Of a DNA stretch of 9,814 nucleotides, positions 1-5,885 are shown piece after piece. The notes under the pieces were generated by a model, which was given only the letters and a program-made list of their open reading frames with translations, searched no databases and was not told the origin of the DNA. The stretch comes from 2-02-FULL-49-11 sp040757655 (GTDB taxonomy: Bacteria; Patescibacteriota; Patescibacteriia; 2-02-FULL-49-11). The position numbers and the translations under genes were made by a program. How positions within the stretch are numbered: position 1 is the stretch's first letter; each line of letters starts with the position of its first letter. Location: the NCBI GenBank assembly GCA_040757655.1, contig JBFLWV010000019.1, forward strand, positions 1 through 9,814. The letters are read 5' to 3'.

Positions 1-1
1 C

Positions 2-103
2 AACGGCAAGTCGCCTCTTGAATGTGCGGGTGCGGATATTTCAAAGGTCACGAATTGGATTTCATTCTGTCGAAAATTACCGTCCGGGAAAAGCGCTGTT
101 TAA
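2..103 (+). CDS. 3' end of an unidentified gene, possibly a transposase
   Basis: This frame is open from the left edge and ends at TAA 101-103, leaving 33 residues that begin NGKSPLECAG and end KLPSGKSAV. The GKSPLE-x-AG stretch vaguely resembles the GxTPAEAAG tail of integrase-type (DDE) transposases, but that is a weak family impression. The other two plus-strand frames are also open here: 22-192 would encode 56 residues with one hydrophobic segment (MPPFIYLFVGYKFL), so the choice of frame is uncertain. A short AGCGCT inverted repeat (92-97/104-109) brackets the stop codon. Confidence 0.3.
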   Translation, partial: NGKSPLECAGADISKVTNWISFCRKLPSGKSAV

Positions 104-263
104 AGCGCTATTTCTGGTACGCCACCGCCATTATGCCTCCTTTTATCTATCTGTTTGTTGGCTATAAATTTTTACCTTATCAGTCTATTTAATGAATAAT
201 AAGATGGCAAGGTATGGTGGCAGGCTGTAGTTAAGCGGCACTAATTGCATTGTAGATTATCGT

Positions 264-292
264 TAATTAAGTAATACTTCAGGTACTATAAT
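264..292 (+). promoter_or_regulatory. Possible promoter with consensus -10 box
   Basis: A perfect TATAAT lies at 287-292. The -35 position 17 bases upstream holds only a weak TTAATT (264-269). The intrinsic terminator at 318-350 starts about 20 bases beyond the expected transcription start, so any product would be a transcript of roughly 50 nt. Just upstream of the -10 box, TACTTCAGGTA (275-285) resembles the TACTNNNAGTA motif bound by archaeal TrmB regulators, with one mismatch. Confidence 0.35.
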
Positions 293-317
293 GTAGAAAA
301 AATTATGACATTTTAAT

Positions 318-350
318 AAAATGGAAATAGCTTCTATTAGCCATTTTTTT
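318..350 (+). terminator. Intrinsic terminator upstream of trmB
   Basis: AAAATGG (318-324) pairs with CCATTTT (341-347), and AATAG (326-330) pairs with CTATT (334-338), around a three-base CTT loop with a 1x2 internal loop. The T-run goes on to 350. This is a typical Rho-independent terminator. It would end transcripts coming from the left and insulate the amino-sugar gene block. Confidence 0.7.
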
Positions 351-381
351 GTTTAATGAGTAAGTAAGAGCAGAAACATAT

Positions 382-409
382 TTGACAAGTATTTTTAATT
401 TTGTATAGT
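382..409 (+). promoter_or_regulatory. Promoter of the TrmB-family gene
   Basis: A perfect -35 box TTGACA (382-387) is followed after 16 bases by TATAGT (404-409), five of six matches to the -10 consensus. Transcription should start about seven bases after the -10 box, at 416-417, which is the A of the ATG at 417. The message is therefore predicted to be leaderless or nearly so, consistent with the lack of an SD sequence. Confidence 0.7.
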
Positions 410-416
410 GTTGTAT

Positions 417-1220
417 ATGGATATAAGAGCCTATCTAAAGGAATTCGGACTATCAGAGAAGGAAATTGAGGTATATCTCACGTTGCTTAAAGGAGGTGCC
501 CAGTCAGTGCGGTATATTGCGACCGCAACTAAGATTAACCGCGGCACGACATATGATATTCTCAAAAGCCTCATCGCTCAAAGGTTAGTATCCTATCAGC
601 ACCGTGAAAAGCATCAGTATTTCATTGCTGAAGATCCTGAAAAGTTTGCGCACGTGGTTGCGGAGAAAGAACGCGAGATAACATCATTGCGGGAAAAGCT
701 TAGTTATGTGGTACCCGAACTGAAGTCACTTTATTATCGCGCAGGAGGCAAACCGACGGTACGGTATTACGAGGGAGTTAAGGGCTTAAGAACAATTCTT
801 ACCGACGTGCTGGAATCGGTACCTGCCGAGAAAGAATACCTCATCTATTCCACAATAGAAGTGCGGCCGTATTTGCACGCGGCATATCCCACATTTACGG
901 AAGAGCGTGTACAGCGTGGCATCCGCGTGCGCGTCATTGCGATCGGTGAGGGAGGACAGTTAAAAGGTTTAGATGAGCGACGTTGGTTGTCATCGCAAGC
1001 GACGGGTGCCCCTACCTATACTATTCTCTATGGCACAAAAGTTGCACTTATTTCTGTGACTGAAGCGCGTGAGCCATTTGGTGTTCTCATTGAGAATGAG
1101 AGCATTTCTACAACGCAAAAGTTTATATTTGAGTGGATATGGGAGAATTTGGGAATGCAAAAATCAAAAATCAAACATCAAAATGAAGGTATGTTGTCCC
1201 GCAGTAGCGGGACTCCATAA
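417..1220 (+). CDS. TrmB-family transcriptional regulator
   Basis: A 267-residue protein. The N-terminus (MDIRAYLKEFGLSEKEIEVYL, then about residues 30-60) is the winged helix-turn-helix of TrmB regulators, including the typical INRGTTYDILKSLIAQRLVS recognition region. A charged, probably coiled-coil segment follows at about 75-105 (EKEREITSLREKL), then a C-terminal domain with PTVRYYEGVKGLR (113-125). It is shorter than the sugar-sensing archaeal TrmB proteins (about 340 residues), so ligand binding is uncertain. I start at ATG 417, because the earlier in-frame GTG at 408 lies inside the -10 box. Residues from about 247 to the end (QKSKIKHQNEG...) are encoded by the palindromic element at 1155-1250 and are probably not ancestral. 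Lying directly upstream of glmS, it may control the amino-sugar genes; this is inference. Confidence 0.88.
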   Translation: MDIRAYLKEFGLSEKEIEVYLTLLKGGAQSVRYIATATKINRGTTYDILKSLIAQRLVSYQHREKHQYFIAEDPEKFAHVVAEKEREITSLREKLSYVVPELKSLYYRAGGKPTVRYYEGVKGLRTILTDVLESVPAEKEYLIYSTIEVRPYLHAAYPTFTEERVQRGIRVRVIAIGEGGQLKGLDERRWLSSQATGAPTYTILYGTKVALISVTEAREPFGVLIENESISTTQKFIFEWIWENLGMQKSKIKHQNEGMLSRSSGTP

Positions 1221-1250
1221 TTTTGACTTTTGCATTTTGAATTTTGCTTT
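1155..1250. repeat. Palindromic element at the 3' end of trmB
   Basis: Two A/T-rich arms surround a perfect GC hairpin: GTCCCGC (1196-1202), loop AGTA, GCGGGAC (1207-1213). The left arm from 1157 consists of CAAAAATCAAA-type units. The right arm (about 1219-1248, TTTTGACTTTTGCATTTTG) is its imperfect reverse complement, with about 24 of 30 aligned bases matching. The element covers the last 20 codons of trmB, its stop, and most of the gap before glmS. AAGGTATGT occurs at 1186-1194 and again at 1257-1265, overlapping the glmS start. I recall CAAAATTCAAAATGCAAAA-type units from CPR genomes, but have not checked this. The hairpin could also attenuate readthrough into glmS, although no T-run follows it. 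Confidence 0.65.
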
Positions 1251-1260
1251 ACACTAAGGT

Positions 1261-3093
1261 ATGTGCGGCATTATTGGATATCTCGGCAAACGAGAAGCGC
1301 TTCCGGTGATCATGGAAGGACTGAAGCGGATGGAATACCGCGGGTATGATTCAGCGGGCGTGTCCATCATGGACCCTAAAGGGTTTTTTACCATGAAACG
1401 TGCAGGCAAGCTGCCGGTGCTGGAGGCAGCATTGGACAACGATCGCCACGCGGGCACGGTCGGCATCGGACATATCCGCTGGGCTACCCATGGCGCTCCC
1501 ACCAATATCAATGCCCATCCCCATTACAGCTGTACAGGGGATCTTCACATTGTCCACAATGGCATCATTGAAAATTTTCGGGAGTTGCGCGACGAGCTCA
1601 CCGCACTCGGTCATCGATTTATCTCTGAAACAGATACTGAAGTGCTTACGCATCTCATTGAGCAGGAACACCAGGCGGGAGTGTCACTCGAGACCGCAGT
1701 TGAGAGGGCTTTGAAGAAAGTGGTTGGTGCCTATGGGTTCGCCGTGCTCAGCAAGCAGGAACCTGATAAAATCGTTGCCGCGCGGTTGGGGAGTCCGTTG
1801 GTGCTTGGGGTAGTGCCTGATGGGTCGCTGATGGTGGCCTCTGACGTGGCGGCAATCATTGCACATACGCGCGATGTGGTATATCTTCAGGATCGCGAGA
1901 TGGTGGTACTCACCTCTCAAGGGTATACGATCAGGACGCTGGATGCACAAGAGATATCACGTCCTGTAGAGCGGGTGGAATGGGATGTGGCGCAGGCGGA
2001 AAAAGGCGGCCATGCGCATTTCATGCTCAAAGAGATACTTGAACAACCAGATACGCTCAAGGCAACGCTTTTGGGGCGTATTATTCCCGGGGAAGGATTG
2101 GTGAAACTGGGAGGCGTGGAAGCCCTTGCGGACCGGGTGAGGAATATTGATCGTCTTATTATCGTGGCATGCGGATCTGCACGTCATGCAGGCATGGTCG
2201 GTGAGTATGTCATTGAAGAGTATGCCGATATTCCTGTAGAGGTTGAGCTTGCTTCTGAATTCCGTTATCGTCATTTTCCGGCAGGTGGCAAGACTGCGGT
2301 GCTCGCCATCAGCCAGTCAGGAGAAACTGCGGATACGCTTGCTGCGCTGTATGAGGCAAAACGCAGGGGACTCCTCGCGTTGGGGATAGTTAATGTTGCA
2401 GGCAGCTCGATAGCTCGTGAGACTGATGCGGGCATGTATAACCATGTGGGACCGGAGATTGCCGTTGCCTCTACCAAGGCATTCACCTCACAACTCGCGC
2501 TGCTGGTGTTGCTGGCCGTGTATCTCGGACGCCAACGGCGCCTTTCACACGCGCTGAGTGAGGAGTTGTTGAAGGGATTGTCAAAACTACCGGCGCAGAT
2601 GTCAGAGGTGATGCAACAGGCTGAAGGTATTATTACACTCGCGGGGAAGTACCGTGGTGCAGAACGTTGGCTCTATTTAGGGCGCAAGTATCAGTTCCCC
2701 ATTGCGTTAGAAGGCGCGTTGAAGCTGAAGGAGATCTCCTATTGCCACGCGGAAGGATTTGCGGCGGGGGAGATGAAACACGGCCCCATTGCGTTGGTTG
2801 ATGCGGCCACTCCCACCGTGGTGCTCGCGCCCCGGGACAGCGTGTATGATAAGACCGTATCCAATATTGAGGAGGTACGGGCGCGGGGAGGGCATGTCAT
2901 AGTCGTCGCAAACGATGAAGCGCTTGCCCATACCCTCGCGGATCATGTGATCATCATACCTCGTACCCTTGAAGCGCTCATGCCATTGCTTACGGTAGTA
3001 CCCCTCCAGCTTTTTGCGTATGGATTTGCGGTCGCGAGAGGTTTGGATGTCGACAAGCCGCGCAACCTCGCGAAAAGCGTTACCGTTGAGTAA
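1261..3093 (+). CDS. glmS: Glutamine--fructose-6-phosphate aminotransferase (isomerizing)
   Basis: GlmS makes glucosamine-6-phosphate from fructose-6-phosphate and glutamine, the first committed step to UDP-GlcNAc, in the cytoplasm. The 610 residues are full length. The N-terminal glutaminase domain begins MCGIIGY, where Cys2 becomes the N-terminal nucleophile after Met removal. It contains HIRWATHG (71-78), HNGIIEN (99-105) and SETDTEV (122-128). Two SIS sugar-isomerase domains follow, with AISQSGETADTL (349-360), an EGFAAGEMKHGP segment and the C-terminal KSVTVE. The first SIS loop reads CGSARHAG (304-311) where CGTS-type sequence is usual, a modest change at the phosphate site. The start is fixed by the conserved MCG. 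The only SD-like bases are AAGG one base before the ATG. No glmS ribozyme is possible in the short upstream gap. The next gene starts five bases after the stop, so they are probably co-transcribed. Confidence 0.97.
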   Translation: MCGIIGYLGKREALPVIMEGLKRMEYRGYDSAGVSIMDPKGFFTMKRAGKLPVLEAALDNDRHAGTVGIGHIRWATHGAPTNINAHPHYSCTGDLHIVHNGIIENFRELRDELTALGHRFISETDTEVLTHLIEQEHQAGVSLETAVERALKKVVGAYGFAVLSKQEPDKIVAARLGSPLVLGVVPDGSLMVASDVAAIIAHTRDVVYLQDREMVVLTSQGYTIRTLDAQEISRPVERVEWDVAQAEKGGHAHFMLKEILEQPDTLKATLLGRIIPGEGLVKLGGVEALADRVRNIDRLIIVACGSARHAGMVGEYVIEEYADIPVEVELASEFRYRHFPAGGKTAVLAISQSGETADTLAALYEAKRRGLLALGIVNVAGSSIARETDAGMYNHVGPEIAVASTKAFTSQLALLVLLAVYLGRQRRLSHALSEELLKGLSKLPAQMSEVMQQAEGIITLAGKYRGAERWLYLGRKYQFPIALEGALKLKEISYCHAEGFAAGEMKHGPIALVDAATPTVVLAPRDSVYDKTVSNIEEVRARGGHVIVVANDEALAHTLADHVIIIPRTLEALMPLLTVVPLQLFAYGFAVARGLDVDKPRNLAKSVTVE

Positions 3094-3098
3094 ATACT

Positions 3099-4244
3099 AT
3101 GCGCATTGTAGTATCGAATGACAACCCTGCAGCGCTTTTGCCTTTTACTCATGTGAACCCCCTCTGGGACGTCAATGTGGGTGGGATTACCTTGAGGAAG
3201 TGGATGCAAGCAGTGATGCCAGAGGGAGAACTCATTGAGCATGGAGGGCCGGAGCACGTGATGACGCGCATGATGCCGTGTGTGGTGGTGAATGGCAGAT
3301 TGCTGCCATCTAGTACGTTGGCTGATATTTTGCATCGTTTCGTCCGTGAAGGACGGGTACGGCGCTGTATGGCAGGTGATGAGATAGGATGTGGGTACCT
3401 TACGGGGAAGGACGCGCCAGTACCAGAAATCATGCCGGAAGATATCACTATTATGCGAGGGCCGTGGGATATTATTTCCACTCTTCCCCAGACGCTGCAT
3501 ACTGTCGCATCACTGTTCATCCCTCATTATGCCGAGGTGAGGCCGAACGTGTTTGTCGGTAAAAATGTGACCGTGCCGCCCACGGTGGTGACAAGAACCG
3601 ATGATGGCCCTATCGTCATTGGGAGTGGGAGCGTTTTTGAATCGTTCGTGGCGTTAGAGGGGCCAGTGGTTATTGGCGAAGATTGCATCATCCGCGATTT
3701 TGCGTGCATTAAGAAGTCTGCAATCGGCAATGTATGTAGGATCGGCGGTGAACTGGAGCGGTCAGTCATAGGGGATTATACAAATAAGCAACATTATGGG
3801 TACGTGGGGCATAGTGTGGTTGGTTCGTGGGTGAATTTAGGTGCAGGCACCACCACATCTGACCTCAAACACACCTACGGGAGCGTACGGATTGACCGTG
3901 GCGCGGGTAAGGAGGAAACGGGATTGCAGTTTTGCGGCAGTTTTATCGGCGAGGGTTCACGCACTACCGTCAATACAACACTCATGACAGGGAGCGTGCT
4001 CGGGGTCAGCACGTTTGCGTTTGGGACGGTGCACGGATTTGTTCCCTCGTTCACTGCGGCGACCTCGCAAGGCTTCACGGAGGTACCCTTAGAGATTGCA
4101 TTACGTGGCTTGGAGCGCGCATTTGCGCGCCGCAAGGTCACCATGACCCCTCCCATCCGTGATGCCTATACGGTCGCATTCGAGCGCACGGCAGTAGTGA
4201 GGGATGCGTACAAGGTCAAGCGTGGCGTGCCTTTGACTTTTTAG
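3099..4244 (+). CDS. Sugar nucleotidyltransferase-like protein with left-handed beta-helix domain
   Basis: 381 residues in two parts. Residues 1 to about 140 (MRIVVSNDNPAALLPFT..., then NPLWDVNVGGITLRKWM) resemble the GlmU-related N-terminal domain often called NTP_transf_4, which lacks the GxGxRM nucleotide-binding signature. From about 145 to 310 there are hexapeptide repeats of a left-handed beta-helix (IVIGSGSVFES, VVIGEDCIIRD, SVIGDYTN). NKQHYGYVGHSVVGSWVNLGAG (229-250) lines up with the acetyltransferase site of GlmU, where a catalytic His precedes a YxGD...NxGAG segment; His232 is in the equivalent place. The GlmU Asn after GAGT appears replaced (GAGTTTSD). The C-terminus (about 325-381) is a basic tail. 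It lies between glmS and a GlmU-type gene that lacks a beta-helix, so it may supply the acetyltransferase step. That is inference. It could instead act on another sugar phosphate. Confidence 0.75.
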   Translation: MRIVVSNDNPAALLPFTHVNPLWDVNVGGITLRKWMQAVMPEGELIEHGGPEHVMTRMMPCVVVNGRLLPSSTLADILHRFVREGRVRRCMAGDEIGCGYLTGKDAPVPEIMPEDITIMRGPWDIISTLPQTLHTVASLFIPHYAEVRPNVFVGKNVTVPPTVVTRTDDGPIVIGSGSVFESFVALEGPVVIGEDCIIRDFACIKKSAIGNVCRIGGELERSVIGDYTNKQHYGYVGHSVVGSWVNLGAGTTTSDLKHTYGSVRIDRGAGKEETGLQFCGSFIGEGSRTTVNTTLMTGSVLGVSTFAFGTVHGFVPSFTAATSQGFTEVPLEIALRGLERAFARRKVTMTPPIRDAYTVAFERTAVVRDAYKVKRGVPLTF

Positions 4245-4262
4245 TTCTTATATTTATAAGAA
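4245..4262. promoter_or_regulatory. AT-rich hairpin between the two nucleotidyltransferase genes
   Basis: TTCTTATA (4245-4252) and TATAAGAA (4255-4262) form a perfect eight-base inverted repeat separated by TT, starting right after the TAG stop. A second short palindrome, ATGATCAT (4266-4273), follows. The hairpin is too AU-rich and lacks a T-run to be a good terminator. It may be an mRNA processing site or an operator. Confidence 0.4.
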
Positions 4263-4279
4263 TCAATGATCATTTTGGT

Positions 4280-5041
4280 ATGCTTCCTACCGACCGTATT
4301 ACCATCCTAGCGGCAGGAGAAGGGAAAAGAATGAATTCAGGAATTCCGAAAGTACTCCGCCTTCTTCATGACAAACCCATGTTGTGGTATGTTGTGCGCG
4401 CGGCAAAGGAAGCGAATGGCGCGAAACCCATACTTGTCGTCAATGCAGAGAGCCGTGACGCGATTGTGCACGTATTCGGTGATGGTGTGGAGTATGTCGT
4501 GCAACAGGAACCTCGCGGGACCGCTGATGCCGTGCGAGCCATTCCTTCTGCGTTGTGTGAGGGGTCGTCTCATCTTGTGGTGCTCTATGGCGACCATCCG
4601 CTTATTACCGCCCATACAGTGCAGCGCCTCATACAGGCACATGCGGCCGCGCATACGCCGCTCACCATGATGACCGTCACGGTACCTCATTTTGAAGGTG
4701 CGTATGGCGCGTTTGAAGCATTCGGCCGTGTGGTTCGCCGGTCGGATGGGACACTTGATCGCGTGGTGGAGAAGAGGGATGCGGATGAAGAAATAAAAAA
4801 AATCAGGGAGCTTAATCTCGGATATTACTGCTTTTCCCTCTCATGGCTTCACGCACATCTACCACAGGTCAGCGCGGAGAATGCGCAGAAAGAGTATTAT
4901 CTTACCGATCTTGTGGGCATTGCGCGCCATAGAGGAGAAGACGTGGCAGTGGTCCTCATCGATGATCCATGGGAAGGATATGGGGTAAATACCCCTGAAG
5001 CGCTACAGATTGCTGAACAACTCCTCACGGCACGCCGTTGA
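4280..5041 (+). CDS. GlmU-like uridylyltransferase, pyrophosphorylase domain only
   Basis: A 253-residue nucleotidyltransferase that should join UTP with an N-acetylhexosamine-1-phosphate to give a UDP-sugar such as UDP-GlcNAc. The nucleotide loop is LAAGEGKRM (10-18) with PK at 23-24. QQEPRGTADAV (75-85) matches the GlmU uracil/base-binding segment, and YGDHP (103-107) carries the metal-binding Asp (YGDVP is more usual). VEKRDA (163-168), ELNLGYYCF (177-185) and EYYLTDLV (205-212) are further GlmU landmarks. Bifunctional GlmU is about 450 residues. Here the protein ends at the domain boundary, so the beta-helix acetyltransferase is absent; the upstream gene may supply it. No SD precedes the ATG (TTTTGGT). 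An A8 run at 4795-4802 is a possible slippage site. The gene ends 11 bases from the convergent dehydrogenase gene. Confidence 0.82.
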   Translation: MLPTDRITILAAGEGKRMNSGIPKVLRLLHDKPMLWYVVRAAKEANGAKPILVVNAESRDAIVHVFGDGVEYVVQQEPRGTADAVRAIPSALCEGSSHLVVLYGDHPLITAHTVQRLIQAHAAAHTPLTMMTVTVPHFEGAYGAFEAFGRVVRRSDGTLDRVVEKRDADEEIKKIRELNLGYYCFSLSWLHAHLPQVSAENAQKEYYLTDLVGIARHRGEDVAVVLIDDPWEGYGVNTPEALQIAEQLLTARR

Positions 5042-5052
5042 CCCGCATGATA

Positions 5053-5844
5053 TCAGTCAGCATGTTTCAATCCCTCATTAATGGCATTTACCTTTTTTAG
5101 GAGTTTAAGGTCAACCCCATTCTCATCAGTAAAATGGATGAGATTTTTTATGTCTTTTGGGAGACATTTGCCGTCGTAACCTCGGTGTTCCTTGTGGGCG
5201 GAGGAAAAGAGATTGTTATAAATTTCCAAATGCCACCGTCCGATGCGTGGATCAGCCCTCACGCACTCTTTCACGATTTCATAATCAATACCAAGTTTTT
5301 GACAGAGGTCATACATCTGATTGGCAAATACCACTTTGGTGGCGTAGAACGCGTTCGACCAATACTTTACCAATTCAGCGGCGGTTGCTGGTATGAGTTT
5401 GGTATAAGGAGCAAGGGGGAGGAGATCGCGTATTTCTCCGGCGATGGAGAAACTTTTTTTTGTATAGCCGATGATTTGGCGAAAAGGGGACTGCGTGTCA
5501 GCAATGGCCGTTGCTTCTGATAGGAATTCAGGGTTGAAGAGTAGTGTATGTTCAGGATGTTTTATCTGTAGCGTTTCTGTGGTTCCGGGTGGTACGGTAG
5601 AGCGAATGACTACGGTCATTGGCTTCTTCAGCAAATTAAATGATTTTTCCACTGCGGAGAGATCACATCCTACCCTTGGGAGATGAGGGGTTGGCGGACA
5701 GAGAAAGATAATATTGCACTCCCCTATCTTTTCTTTATTTTCCGCATACTGGTGCGGACTATAGAGAATCGCGTGGGGGAACACCGCTGTCATCGCTTTT
5801 GCCACTGTCCCCGCGCCAATGATGCCGATGGAGTGAGTATTCAT
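5053..5844 (-). CDS. Short UDP-glucose/GDP-mannose dehydrogenase-family protein
   Basis: 263 residues. An N-terminal Rossmann fold (IGIIGAGTVAKAM, 6-18) should bind NAD. It is followed by FLCPPTP (47-53), STVPPGTTE (82-90) and NPEFLSEATAI (104-114). The middle domain has AAELVKYWSNAFYATKVVF (155-173), which carries the conserved Lys and Asn, and GYDGKCLPKD (222-231) with catalytic Cys227. Enzymes of this family oxidise C6 of UDP- or GDP-sugars to uronic acids and are usually 400-440 residues, with a C-terminal nucleotide-sugar domain. Here translation stops about 30 residues after the Cys motif, so that domain is missing. The stop follows smoothly with no sign of a frameshift, so I read it as a natural short form. 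It sits tail to tail with the uridylyltransferase gene, whose UDP-sugar product is a plausible substrate. Confidence 0.85.
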   Translation of the reverse strand: MNTHSIGIIGAGTVAKAMTAVFPHAILYSPHQYAENKEKIGECNIIFLCPPTPHLPRVGCDLSAVEKSFNLLKKPMTVVIRSTVPPGTTETLQIKHPEHTLLFNPEFLSEATAIADTQSPFRQIIGYTKKSFSIAGEIRDLLPLAPYTKLIPATAAELVKYWSNAFYATKVVFANQMYDLCQKLGIDYEIVKECVRADPRIGRWHLEIYNNLFSSAHKEHRGYDGKCLPKDIKNLIHFTDENGVDLKLLKKVNAINEGLKHAD

Positions 5845-5882
5845 ACATTATGTATGGTATGCTAAAATGCGTTTAGTATCAA
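5840..5882. promoter_or_regulatory. Divergent promoter region with 15-base palindrome
   Basis: For the plus strand, TTCATA (5840-5845), 17 bases, then TAAAAT (5863-5868) form a reasonable promoter with a leader of about ten bases before the endoQ ATG. For the minus strand, TTGATA (5882-5877), 17 bases, then TACCAT (5859-5854) would start transcription only a few bases before the dehydrogenase ATG. CATACATTATGTATG (5842-5856) is a perfect palindrome with a central T. It covers the minus-strand start codon and parts of both promoters, so a bound repressor could shut both genes. Confidence 0.45.
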
Positions 5883-5885
5883 CTC

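Noticed and set aside
2943..3500. A 185-codon open frame on the minus strand
   Set aside because: It lies opposite the end of glmS and the start of the next gene, both with clear family motifs. Its translation is rich in His, Arg and Ser, with no recognisable domain.
5454..5461. A8 run in the dehydrogenase gene as a programmed frameshift
   Set aside because: The frame continues with family motifs on both sides, and no overlapping frame with a missing domain is present.
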